A DNA stretch of 55,000 bases, from positions 1 through 55,000 of the forward strand of contig NW_005434649.1 in the NCBI RefSeq assembly GCF_000315625.1. The letters run 5' to 3'. Position 1 is the first letter of the stretch, and each line of letters opens with the position of its first letter. Source of the stretch: Guillardia theta CCMP2712 (lineage: Eukaryota; Cryptophyceae; Pyrenomonadales; Geminigeraceae). A model generated the notes under the pieces. That model searched no databases. It saw nothing but the letters and a program-made list of their open reading frames with translations, and was not told where the DNA came from. The translations under genes and the position numbers were made by a program. Below, piece by piece: positions 21,384 through 33,106 of the stretch.

Positions 21384-22271
21384 GATACAGCAGCTTGAAG
21401 AGCGACGGCGTTTGGACGAGGAGAGCCGCTGGCTGGAAGGACTCAAGGCAGGACAGCTGCAGAAAGGCTGGGATGACGACGGATAGAGGAAAGGGAGGTT
21501 GTCAGGGCTGGAGACGACTGAGATGGAAGCAGACGAGCCGTAGAAGCTTTCGAACATGTCCGACGAAGCTGGGCAGACAGAGAGAGAACGGAGGAAGGAG
21601 TCTTGGCACATGAGGAGAGGAGACAGGCAGGCTGAATCAGAGGGAGAGAGGGAGAGAGATAGACGCAGAGATAGGGAGCCGGGAAGTAGGAGCACGAGTG
21701 TACTATCGCAGGAGGCAGGACGAGGTAGCGTAGGAGGCAGAAGACCTTGAATTGCAGGCGGCGGGGGTTGGGTCCGTGGTGCTGACGCGCTTTAGGGAGT
21801 CTAGAAACATCTAAACAGCAAGTGATGACATATCCGGAGCTCGAAACCAAAGGTGTTGGAGGACAGGGGTTCTGCTTCTAACGACTGGCATTGAAAACTT
21901 GTAAGCATGCAAGCACCTTGTAAGCTTTTATCTAAGTCCGACGGCCCGGAGTGTCGCCTGGTCGCAGTGGCCGACCGCGTTGAGCCGTGCCGGTCCGAGC
22001 TTGAGCTCTTGACCCCGCGTGTAACCAACTTGGCAACACTCAGATCCGACTACATGTGGTATACTTCGTGTCAGCAGATCACGGTCCGGCGCACCATTCC
22101 CGTCGCTCTTGCTTCTTTACTTGCAATCTTCGTCCTTTGATATGCGCTAGGGAAGCTATCCTTGTCAGCTTTTGCTTCCTGTCCCGCTCTGTCACCTTTC
22201 TCTCTTTTGCTCTGTAGAAGCCCGCCTGACTCCTCTCCTCATGTGCCAAGACTTCTTGCCATCACGTCTTA
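21384..22271. other. Spacer between duplication arms with an inverted fragment pair
   Basis: No gene is recognised. An imperfect inverted repeat links about 21585-21640 with about 22215-22262 (shared CCTCTCCTCATGTGCCAAGA). Both arms read as the peptide LxPLLMCQD on opposite strands, suggesting an old gene fragment duplicated in inverse orientation. Confidence 0.5.
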
Positions 22272-23378
22272 ACATTATCCCTGTTACTATACCCCAGCAA
22301 TGGACGACAATTGGTTCATGTTTTACTCAGGCTTGGTCCAGGCACCCCTTCTAGATGAAGCGTCGCCCAACGACATAGAAGCCAAAGAGGAGGAGTCTGA
22401 GCAAACATCTTCTACATTACCAACCCCTCAAGACCAGCCCAACAAAGCAGGGCAAAGAGAAGGGACCGATGAGAGAATATCCTTGTCTCCAACTCCTCAA
22501 GTCAAGCCGAACGAGGCAGAAGCTCAAGAGAAAGAGTCGGATGACACTGCCTCTTCACCTGCTACGATGCATCGTGAAAATTGTCTGACGACAAAGAAAG
22601 CAGCGAAAATCAAAGTACGCTCGCCCGACAAGACCTGCCGGGAGGATGCGGGGCTGCCCTTGTTCTCTCCGTCCAAGCTTGCCGCGATTCACCTTGTCGA
22701 CATGAATGGCTCTATAGTATGCTGATTCTAAGCTGGAGATGAGAGCTGCTCTGAGCGAAGACAGCATGTAAATAGACTAACTCTCGTCGCGATCAGCAGG
22801 AAGAGCGAGCATCTCCATACCGGGCCTGAAATCGGCATCGTCGTGATCTGCAAGCTTTACATCCTAGCTTGTAGAGAGGAGTGGCTGTGTCATAATCTAG
22901 ACTTTTCTCAAACGAAGATTGACCATGACTCAAGCTTTGATCCCGATACTTGTAGCAAGACCCTGGTACTGGATTGACTCGTGCACATTGCTGGGTTCTC
23001 TTAGTTAAGAGCTTTCTGCTCCCCTCCGCCGCTGCCCCTCCGCCCAATCTCTCCCCCTCGCCTTCCCCCTCCCCCCCCCCCCCCTCGCCAGTCTTTACTT
23101 TGGACATTCTCTTTGTCCACGGCATCTCACACTCGGCCGCCATGGCCTCAGCCCATCTCCTCGACTAGCTGCACATGACTTGCCGTTGTAGGGGTTTACT
23201 TATGTCTATGGTACATGATACGAGAGCTATAGTATACACGGACAGGATGCTTCAAGCGGCGACGGCATAGCTGAGGTTGAGCTGACCGGCCTCAGCAGAG
23301 CTGCAAGCTGTCGCTACTGGACCCCAAGCCCTCGCGCCCAGCAGGAGAAAGATGAGGTCCCATACATCAAACGTCGCC
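22272..23378. repeat. Segmental duplication, copy 2 (~1.1 kb)
   Basis: Second arm of the direct duplication. Only 141 codons of the ORF remain open (ATG at 22300, MDDNWFMFY), so this copy of the gene is 5'-truncated. Right after the arm ends the sequence reads AGACCCTGGTACTGGAT, a string also present inside each arm (near 20969 and 22957), which may mark the recombination site. Confidence 0.95.
22300..22725 (+). pseudogene. 5'-truncated copy of the 20053-20739 gene
   Basis: The last 141 codons are the same as the upstream copy, but the first ~80 codons are absent and the sequence before 22272 is unrelated. The internal ATG could still start a short protein; a functional product is not shown. 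Confidence 0.6.
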
Positions 23379-23524
23379 AGACCCTGGTACTGGATGGAAA
23401 CAGTCCAAGCCATGAAGACTCCCCTGCTTTCGAATGAAATGGTCAAATCATTACCAATCACTTGTCGTTCGTCCTCTACAACTGACACCTATTTCCCCAG
23501 TGACCTACTTGGCTCCAAGTTGCT

Positions 23525-26500
23525 TCATAATTCCTGCTGGTCACGTTCTTCTGTAAATGCTACAGATTCTGACGATAACTGCTGCAGTTTGAGGAGACCA
23601 TGCTCTAAAAGCTCTCGAAGTATCCGGAGCGAACTACGGCTTGAGATCACACCTGAGACATCTGGCGAAGAATTAGAGGTTCATGGAGGATAAGGCAAAG
23701 GGACATGGGGGCCATACCAGACATAAAGCAATCATATCGGGAGCAGACTTGCAATTAGCGCTACATTCGAATCGAACTGTCCGCCATTGGACGGCTCGCA
23801 ATATCATGAACTGAGCTCGATCGAAGTCCAACCTTTACAAGCACACTTGACTTGCATGCTGTCAGCTTCTTTCGCAGCAGAGGATTCTTCAGGTCGAGCT
23901 TCATCTCCACCTCAGACGAACTCAAGTCTGAGAGGTCGACAAAGGCCGTTCCAATGAGATCATCAGCAGTCAGCTGCAACAGTATAGGGTCAGCCTCCAA
24001 CATCAATCATGGTGTCAGCTTTCAACATCAATCATGGTGTCAGCTTTCAACATCAATCATGGTGTCAGCTTTCAACATCAAACATGGTGTCAGCTTTCAA
24101 CATCAAACAGGTATCAGAGAGGCCTCACGTTGTCCCGATCCCAGACTGCGACAGTGAGAATCGTCATGCCCGGGTACAGTTGCCACTCGAACGAGCTGTT
24201 CCATTCGGGATTCAAGCTCCCAACGACTGTTTCCGTCCTGTAAGTTGGTTGAAGTGTGTTGCCGTCAACGTAGACCATGCAGTAGCCATCACACTTCCGC
24301 AGAACATCCATCTTGGGAAGGTTGGAAGCCGACAGGACTGTCAACGTCACATACATTTCGGCATTTGCTGGGGAACTGGGAGGTCTGCTCAGCTCGACTG
24401 CGCTCCAGGCCCACTGTGCGCCTCTGCTGTCTGGTGAATTGAGGTTCCCAGTAGCCTCAAGCATCATCAGCTGCCGTTGGCGGATTTCGGCTAGCAACAG
24501 ATTGATAGCGATCAGCCGCCTGTTGAAAGTCAAAAGTCACCCGCGAGCTCAGGGTCTTCACCCTGTACCTCATGCTCTCCAGGCCGACAGCTGCTTGACA
24601 TCCTCTTTTCTCCTTTCTTGGATCTCAACAGAGCTCCTTCCATATCTCTCAAGTAAATCATAAAGCGCTTCGTCGTTGTATTCCTCCAAGCTTCTCAACC
24701 CGCCATCGGTCGCGGGGTTCGAGCAGTGCTTGAGCAGCTCCTTCAGACCTTGCATGTCTATCTGCGCATTTCCGGGTACTACGAGTGTTTTGGCGCTGTC
24801 CATGATCTGATTGATGCATTGCTTCACGTTGGTCTCGGACTGACTGCTTTTGTTGCCCTCAAGAAGAAGGCTCCGAAGCTTCCGATCTGATATAAACCTT
24901 CCGCTCTGAGGAAGCCTTGCTCGGGTCTCGTTGAGCAGGACAGAGAAGAGCTCCGTCAGCAAGCTGTCAGCGTCTTGGGTCTCCTCCTTCACTGCCGCGT
25001 ACGCGTCGACGAGGATGGCGAGGAAAATGTTCATGAGAAGAAAGAAGGCGATGAAGAGATACGACCAGATGAAGATCTGGAGAGCAAACGAACCTGCCGC
25101 GTGTTGCATCTACGGGAGCCTCGTCGTCAGTCAGGTCGCAGCATGTCAGATTGACATACGGTAGAGTAGAACTGCGTCGAGTCAAAGCTGACGAGGATGA
25201 TCATCAACGTCTCTGCAGATGAAGACAAGTCCTTCATACCCTGCAAAGTCAGTGTTACAGCAGTCGATGGTACATATGCTGCGCTCGCTGCTCACTTCGT
25301 ACAAGTGTCCGAACATAACGTTGCCAACGATAGCAAATCCAATCAAAACAATACCGAAAAGGATCAGGAAATGGAAGAGATCGACTGCTGCACGTCCTAT
25401 AGTTCTCGTCACCATCCCCATCCTCTCTTGGAAGTCCATTGACTTCAACAAGCGCAGGATGAACATGACGACGGTCACACCTGCGAACACAGAGTTGACT
25501 CTCAGAGCCGAGGCGATGCTCTGGATCTTGCTGAGGAAGTCAAGGAACTCATACTCCTTGCTGCTGACCGTGCGAAAGTACCGTGCCTGGGCAGGTTTGT
25601 CTGCTGTGATCGGAGGATCAAAGAACGTTTTCCTTCTCGAAGAGTTAGAAAAATTGGGGCCGTAAAATAGGACGGGGTAGTTGGGACTGAGATGAAACTG
25701 GTGCATGGCCTGGTACACAGGGATCCAAGTTATGATCGTCCCCAGCATGGATATGAAGTGCAGCCAATCGATCCAGTTGAAGGGGTCGAGCACGTACTTC
25801 TTAAGCAGAAACCTCCTCGCCATCCCGAGAATCTCCATCGTCTCCATGTAGCCATTGATGCACAGAGCGCAGATGACAAAGAGCATAAGGAAGATAGTTA
25901 GGGGGCTTGGATACAAGATGAGGTCTACGTTGAAGCTGTCGAGCATGTAGTTCCAGTCAATGTTGCCCCCGTTGTCCCAAGTGAAGAAGATCTGACAGTA
26001 GCAGAACATTCCGTGTACTGCGCTGTATGTGAGAATCTCAACTGTGACTTCCGAGGTCTGTGAGTCGATAAACTGACCGTCCTGAGCAAAGGTAACCATC
26101 TTCTCAGCTTGTTTCTGCGTCAGCCTCTCGTCGAAGAAAAGCTTGAAGGTGCTTCTGCTGCCTTCCACGATCTCCGAACGCTTCTTATACACTGAAGTGC
26201 TGCTATCAGCGCTTCGTTCTCCGTCCGACAGCATTCCATCAAGGTTTGTGTCAAGTCGGTTCTGATCATATTCATGGGGATAGAACCCTTTGGGAAACGA
26301 CAAAGATTCCTTGCCGTTGCTATCTTTCAGCACGTACCTCTCGCTTGGCGCGTAAAAGACTTCTGGGGACAGCTTGGGATTGTAGAGGTTGCTGAAGGGC
26401 ATGAAGTTTGGATCATACCCGTAAGGTGTCGAATCGTAGGTGCCTGTTGCGGGACAATACTTTCCGGAGTCAACTGTTGCAGCATATTGTCTGACGTCCA

Positions 26501-29500
26501 TCCTGTCAATCTTCTGCAAGCACGATGTCGTCGGACTCCTCCTCTGCGTGACGACAACCGCCCCGACCATTCGATTGTTTTTAGTGATTTCGCGCAGCTT
26601 CGGCTGGAAGGAAGGTATGATTTGAGGAGGCCTGCCTGCAGGACCGTAGCTCCAGACCTCGAATGGGTTGTTGTCCGAGCACTTATCATTGATCAGTTGC
26701 AGCAGCTTAGTTGCGTCCGTGCACCCCGAGAACCTGCCGGATCCTGGGCACTTGTCTTGCGGACATGCTCCGTTGAAGGCATCAGAGTTATCAGTGCAGA
26801 AGTTGCATCTGGCACACACACCAAAGTCAGAATAGCCGGGGATTTGCTGACAGAAGAGGTTCTCCAAGCAATCATAGTGTGTGACGCAAGGATAGGCCCC
26901 TTCAGTCAGATATGCGAGCGGTGAATCAATCTTGTAGGACAGTAACTGCAAATTGGATATGCTTTCAGCAACTTTTGTCTGAATGCTTGTAAAGTGCTTG
27001 ACAAGATCGTCAGCGTATGAAACTGCTTGGATGTTGCTTTGACTGAAGATGCGAAACGTGACCGCAAATGTCTGACCGTTAGATACTTGCTCTGTCGTCG
27101 CTTCCTTCACCAAAATGTTTTCATGGGGTGCACCTGAAAACGACGAAAATGCGGCATGCAGCAGCTCAAAGGCTGCTGAAGCAACTCCCGCTAAGAATAC
27201 TCCCGTCAAAGAAAAGGAGACAATAGGGGGAGGACGAATACAGAGAGAAGCGAAGAGATAATCGCTTGACACGTTGTGTATGCATGAGATCGCGACGATG
27301 TAATACTTTGATCCGTCTCGATCTGCGTTGAGATTGTAAGCAAGTTCCCTTGTTCCATTCTGTAGCATCTTCCCCTCCTCGCAGATAGGTTCAGACGAGC
27401 AGAAACCATCTTGACAGGTGGCAAACGTGTAGCTCCAAGTCGAGCCTGGGGTCTCAGTCATCAAGGAGATGAGGTGGGCTGTTGGTGCAGTTGAGCAATC
27501 CTGGCTCAGCTCTGGTGTTGACAGCTGCCACTTAGGAGGTAGAGGACGGGATGGACAGTCATCTCCTCCCCAGCCTATGCAGATAGATCCGACTCCGTTG
27601 GAGTTGATAACTTCAACTCGCGCGGAGCCTCCTTTCACAGTAACATGTTGCTCGATGGAAATACCAGAGAGGCTGACTTCTGGAACGCAGGGAAAGAGCA
27701 TGCAGTATTCAAGACTTCTGCAGCTACATACTACGACCTGCATGACTCCATACCGTACTGTGTAGCCCAAGGAGGCAGGTAAGATCGTCTTGATGGAGAT
27801 GTTGATCGGCCCAGAGCCGCCCGAGTCAATAACCCACCATTGCGAGTAGTCACTCTGAAGGCTGCTGCTGAAGATGTGACCTGAAGCCTTTGAGATAGTT
27901 TGCTCACGGGCAGGAGAAGACCATCTGAGCTCCGATGAAGCTTCTACACTATGCTGCTTGACCTCTGCCCCCCGTACGCTCGAGCCTCTGCCGTTCAAAT
28001 TCTGCTTCCAGAGTTTCCCACCGTCTCGAGGGTTATGGTCAGTCATGGCGACGTCTCCTGCTGCTGAGCTCGTCCAGGGCCTGGTGGGTCGTCGAATCGG
28101 AATGTCGCGACCGGTGGCATTCGCTGCTTTTGCCATAGTCCTTCTCTGGGAGGCAGGACAAGGTATCAAAGCATTCGCCAGAAACTCCAAGTTTGCAATC
28201 GAGCTGGAATCTGATGCTGCGTCAGGAAAGGTGCTGCAATATGGAACCTGAAGAAGCAAGGATGTCGGACTTGGAAAGCGCTCAAAAGCAAGCACCTGCA
28301 GGAGTGTCGTCTTGGTCGTTGAAATCGTTCCACTCAGCCCGTAGGAGTTCAAAATTCGTACCCAAAGATCTGAGGTAGAGAATCACTGCCTCTCCTCAGG
28401 TCGAGCGAGTACCTGGAATAGACAGGGAGGAACAGGCGCTGCCGGGTGTGTACAGACAGTACCCTACCATCGCGTTGGTAAGGATGATGCTCCAGGCAAT
28501 GACCTCGCTTCGGATGCCGAAGGCATAGTCGTTCTTGGTAACGTCTACGGGAATAGTGCTGCAGGTAAGTTAGTGAATGACAGCAAGCACCTGGGCTGCA
28601 ACTTCATGCCCTCAGAGGTACCTTGGGACTACTCGGTAAGGTTGAAACTCAGCACGATCTAACATTTCGAAGTTCTTCTTCGTTTGGTACTTGACCAGGG
28701 AATACTTTCCGTCTGGCACCTCAACAGTCGTACTGGTAGCGTTCTGATCCTTGGCAAAGAGAAAGTCTTGAATGCTCTCGCTCCAAATGTTGTACGTGAA
28801 TCCAGCTTTGTTGGCTTCAACGATGGATGGGATGGAGGAGACGTCGCCTCCTATCGATTCGGAACTGGTTCCAATCACGTCCTTGAGATTGATCTGAATT
28901 GTTGTGGTGTTGATGTATGCCCCGCAGTCTTGAGGGCAGCCGAAGCGTCCGAACCCGGGAAACTCATCAGGTGAGTCGCATACACCGTCGCCACAGATTG
29001 GATCGCTGAAGATTGTTTGAACAACGAGACCCGAAAACAAGGAATAGAAGTCCTTCGAGGCTTGCAGTACCCCAGCAGCTCCGCCATCCGAATTCGTGTA
29101 TCCACCTCTTCCTTGACTTGGGAGAGTACTTTGAAGCAGATTTAGGAACGATCGTTCAACCTGGTACTGCGTGCTTATGTCTCTAGAACGATAGAGGAGC
29201 CAGACAAACGCGGTGAAGAAAAAGAGGGTTCCGAACAGTCTAAGGTATGATGATGCTCGATTGACCTTGTCGTCAACCATCTGCAGCAGAGCGTCTATTG
29301 TAGCGTCGCGTGCTTGACCAGGATCTGCGAAAGAAGGGCGAAAGAGGGACTTAGTTTCGAAGTCCTCGATAAGCTCGTCGATGGCGTCCAACCGATCGTG
29401 ACTGATCCTCTGCAAGTCTGTCAACGAGCTTAGCTGTTGACTTGGGGAGTGTGCCTGCAGACTCTTTCGTTGCCGTTGCTTGTGGGTAGAAGCGATCAAG

Positions 29501-29526
29501 CCGCCGCCAGATCCGTCACCCGCCAT
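23525..29526 (-). CDS. Polycystin (PKD2-like) TRP channel with C-terminal C2 domain
   Basis: Minus-strand multi-exon gene, ATG at 29526. The first exon (28622-29526) has TM1 (YLRLFGTLFFFTAFVWLLY) and an LNR-like motif CGDGVCDSPDEF. A very large extracellular loop follows, with the polycystin string NRMVGAVVVTQRRSPTTSC. Then come the 6-TM core (FNWIDWLHFISMLGTIITW; FILRLLKSMDFQERMGMV; FHFLILFGIVLIGFAIVGNV), pore region MKDLSSSAETLMIILVSFD and S6 AFFLLMNIFLAILVDAYAAV. Clear introns are 28559-28621, one of 54 bp before the pore exon, and 23974-24128. After the channel core a C2 domain follows (LTVLSASNLPKMDVL, WNSSFEWQLYPGM, ADDLIGTAFVDLSDL). The splice near 24530-24570 is unresolved: the channel frame meets TGA and the C2 exon is in another frame. 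The stop could be at 23761 or, with one more intron, at 23525. Such channels act in ciliary or plasma-membrane Ca2+ entry. Confidence 0.85.
24001..24110. repeat. 25-bp minisatellite inside an intron
   Basis: Four and a half copies of a 25-bp unit starting CATCAATCATGGTGTCAGC lie within the 155-bp intron that splits the C2 domain (WDRDN/LTADDLIG). The splice sites are outside the array. Confidence 0.9.
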
Positions 29527-29894
29527 GCCCCTCCAGGCCGCTCGTGTAAAGGCCCCACAAAGAAGTAATCACCCTACCCCACCTACGATCGGCGATTGAT
29601 CTGGTAAGTTTCGCGATGAAGGGGTAGTTGGGTCATGGCAGTTTTAACGAGCAGCTTGGGCATCAAGATGGAGAGCAACATCGAAGGGTAAGAAAGTCAC
29701 CAGAGATGAATAGGTAGGACTGAACAAGCCCACAAGAGTTTCAGCAGTGATGAAAGGATTGCGTTCAAACAAAGAAGTATGAACGAAATCAATGCAAGCT
29801 GACATAGGATGCCAAAATAGTATGAGACCAGGCTTTGGCATGCTCATTGGTGATTGCTCATCAGCTATCATTTTCAATTCAATTCTCACCAGTT
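29527..29894. other. Upstream region of the polycystin gene
   Basis: Contains CACCCTACCCCACC (29567-29580) and GAAGGGGTAGTTGGG (29617 on), the C/G-rich motif type that recurs near gene starts here. No gene is seen. Confidence 0.4.
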
Positions 29895-29921
29895 TTCTTC
29901 TTCTTCTTCTTCTTCTTCTTC

Positions 29922-29963
<42 letters not shown>

Positions 29964-29965
29964 GT
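29895..29965. repeat. (TTC)n/(ATC)n microsatellite
   Basis: About 10 TTC units followed by about 13 ATC units. All ORFs across it are low-complexity artefacts. Confidence 0.95.
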
Positions 29966-30064
29966 CATCCAAGCTCCTGGATTTTTTTCCTACGCTCTTG
30001 CTAATGGCATTCGCGTACCAGGCTGATGTTGAAGATTTACACGGTGAATGGAGTCTTGCTAGTC

Positions 30065-30138
30065 TCTATCGTGACAGATCAGATTGAGGGCATCTAGTTT
30101 CTATCGTGACAGATCAGATTGAGGGCATTTAGCTCAAA
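30065..30138. repeat. Direct repeat, 2 copies of ~37 bp
   Basis: Two tandem copies that share TCTATCGTGACAGATCAGAT plus the following TGAGGGCAT/TTAG bases. Confidence 0.9.
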
Positions 30139-32066
30139 TCTTCCTGCAAACGGAGTCATAGCCTGCTTCGCTATTGTGTTTGTTGTTTTTGTCTTGGGAT
30201 CCGACCCCAACCGGTATGTGTTCCAGCTGTTCAGGACAGACCCTAATGCGCCAAATGCCCACGTCGAGAACTTCATCCAAGTTGTGGTGTTGGAGCTTGG
30301 AGCTGTCATGAATGAGTCTGCTTTTGACCTGACTGCAACCATCTCGTCGCATTTTCTGCTGTGGGGCTGTGAAATATCATCATCGTGCCCTTTGCGCGAG
30401 TGAATTACAGTCTTCTCTCTTCTTCTCGGCTAACATGCTGGGAGTGTGCTGATCCACCCCCGGACATCTGCCTCTGCGCCAGTGACGCTGCTGCCTACAA
30501 CTGGAGGACACTGGAGAGAACTGCGTGACTGCTGGAGCCTACTGGACATGTTTAGAGCAGCCGTGCAAGTGGCAGTATTTCCTCGTAGCTCTCGCGTGTG
30601 GGACTGACTGTTGACGCAGGTACCTCGACTGCTGAAACTTTCGCATCGACTTTTTGCCTGAGCTCCTGTGCAGAGCCAACATCCATTTCATCGGCGTCAC
30701 CGATCCTTCTAACGATCCCTGGATATGCCTTCCTGGCTGGACTCGCTGTCAAACACGCAGAGCTTTCAGGCAATGGAGTCGATCACAACATGGACGCTAA
30801 CCCATCTCACGAAGGTCGTCAGTTGCTCCTGCGCTCCCAGTTGTGGATCCATCGTAGTTAGGCCGCTCACACTCTTCCAGCTTCTACTTGGGCTGCTCCT
30901 CCTCTCACTTATCACGAGCTTCGCCTCTCCTGGGTCGTTGAGATTGTAGGATGTAAACTTGTCATGCTCCTCCATTGCGACTCACTTGCAGATCTTGCAG
31001 CGCCAGGAAACAGGATCGTTGGGCACAAACTTCTCAAACAACTTCGTTTCCCACCCTTGACCGCGTTCTTCCCTCTCTATCTTGTCAGCATACTAGCTCG
31101 TACAAGCTCGTACATCAGACACGTGTGTCATGGAATCAATACACCAAACCTGCCCCTCTTTTGCTTGTCTGCTTCGACATCCAAAAACAAGCTAGAAGAA
31201 CCTATCTTCTAGTCTCCCGTGGTGTGCAGCTGTTTTTTTCCTTCTGAGTGCGAACTGCAGGCTCATCAGTTACCTCCATCTACATGTTAAACTTCATCCA
31301 TCTTCTATCCTCTCTCATGCTTCACTGCTGATGGATGTTCATCCCTCTCAGGCTGCAAGGATCACGCGGCCGCTGGAACATTGAGGGTACTTTAATCACT
31401 AGGCTCCACATTCGGCCTGACGATAATATCACAAAAGGACATGTTCTTTCCTACTGGGACAACGGCCTGTCCTTTCCTCTGAACTTGGAATGGCACATCA
31501 GCACTAATAAAATGCCATCATCCTCAATGTTTAACTAAACATTGTACTGTACCAATTATATAAGTAAACTTTACTATAGATCGGATCAGTTTGGAAACAA
31601 TTTCCTTATCACAACTGAACGTCAAACCGCTCATGCCGGGCGGCAATGGTGGCTCCTCACGCTGCTACCTCTGACTGTCTCCTCCCTCCAGCCCTCCTAC
31701 CTCTCTGATGCTTTCCTGACTTCAGACACCTCTTTTCATCCTATTTCTATCCCTCCCTTCCGTTGTTTAATTCCCCAAAATGTCTCCTTTTTGACCTCCT
31801 GGTCCAAACTTCTTGCTCCTTGATTTGCTTTTCTGCTTATATATGCAACGACCCGGCTCTTGTTCATCTGACTTAGATAATAACATTCTGTCCATCAAGT
31901 TCATTAGTCTTCTGCATTTCTGCGTGTTCATTACAAAGTACTCAAGCAAAAGACATGAAAATTGATCGCTTCATTTTGACAAGGTGCCATTTGTGTCCCG
32001 GCGAGCAGCTTGCAAGTTACGATAGGCCCTTTCATGGAATATCAGAGCAGATAAGATCATCGTTTC
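30139..32066. other. Gene-poor region with weak ORFs
   Basis: No gene can be called with confidence. Two candidates are worth noting. On + at 30131-30400 an open frame has a hydrophobic stretch (VIACFAIVFVVFVLG) and then a Cys-rich open stretch at about 30440-30530 (CADPPPDICLCASDAAAYNW). On the minus strand 30552-30975 (ATG at 30975, MEEHDKFTSYNLNDPGEA) two ORFs might be joined by an intron, but I found no phase-correct splice. 31000-32066 shows nothing beyond short ORFs. Confidence 0.35.
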
Positions 32067-32856
32067 ATGTATCTCTCACAGAATTTTCCTTTGCTACTCC
32101 TTTCTTTCTTGGGTGCAGCATTTGCAGTTCAAGGAACTGTAACTGAATGTTACACGCATATCAAATCGCCCGTTGAGATCGCAGCAACAACACGGTGGCC
32201 GGTGAGAAATGCAAGGCAGACGAGCCAAACGCTGATGATGGCTTACAGGTGACGCTGAACGGTCCCATCCAGAAGTGCATGAATGGAACCAACTTCGCCT
32301 GCATCAAAGAGATCTTTGAAGAGGAAGGCATGCCTACTCAGTGAGTTAAAGCCTCGGTGTGTTTCTCTCCTTACACTGATGCAGGTACAAAGGTGCAAAC
32401 TGAGGTAGTTATCATGAAGACTAAGACATCTAGCAGGCGGATGTTCAGGAAACCCTTCGCACCACCTCTCCTGCTTCTCCATGACCGACAACAACTACAA
32501 GAGGATGACAGACGGGAGCTTCTCTGAAGTAATTCGCTGCGGCCTCTCCCCAGTCTCCCCGCTCCTCCTTTCCACTTTCCACCAATGGACAAGGCAACAC
32601 TGCTCCTCGTGACTGCTGCCTTCAACACCACTTCCTCCTCAAAGATTATGACCACCAATATCACTCATCGTCACAACTATTTTCCTCATGATCGATTTCA
32701 CGCCTATCTGCATCGTCATATGCAAACCTTTCTTCGCTCATGTGTCATTCATATTCACTCCATGGTTTCCAGGTGAACGGAAAGTATTCTTTCTGCCTCT
32801 GCAACAAAGACAAATGTGAAATCGTGTTGTTTCATGATGAGTGCATGACGCGTTGA
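32067..32856 (+). CDS. Small secreted Cys-rich protein (136 aa, 5 exons, one 8-bp microexon)
   Basis: Exons 32067-32201, 32249-32340, 32385-32392, 32437-32528 and 32773-32856 join in phase. The N-terminus is a clean signal peptide (LLLLSFLGAAFAVQG). The mature part is short and carries nine Cys, ending FCLCNKDKCEIVLFHDEC. This C-terminal CxCxxDxC spacing recalls Ly6/uPAR-type small domains, but the overall match is too weak to name a family. Introns are 44-47 bp except the last (245 bp). The 8-bp third exon supplies QYKG between MPTQ and GCSGNPSHH; without it the frame does not close. It is presumably secreted or lipid-anchored; the function is unknown. Confidence 0.65.
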
Positions 32857-33106
32857 TCAGGCAATGGAGGATCCAAGAGCAAGAGTCATCAGCTCGGGAT
32901 CATTTTCTTATCCTTCATGGCTATCAATGCTGTATTCCGCGCGTAAACCGAAATTTAACCTCACCCAAACATCAAAAAAATGAAGTGTCTGGAAGAACAA
33001 GGTAGCTGCAATAGATCCGCTCGCTAGAAGGTTCCGTATCGTGCTTCTTCATCGTCGGATCTGCCATGAACTTCAGCACCAGGCATAACTTTGCACTTGC
33101 GAGGTC
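32857..33106. other. Convergent intergenic spacer
   Basis: Lies between the 3' ends of the secreted Cys-rich gene (+) and the RPC7-like gene (-). No ORF or repeat of note. Confidence 0.5.
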
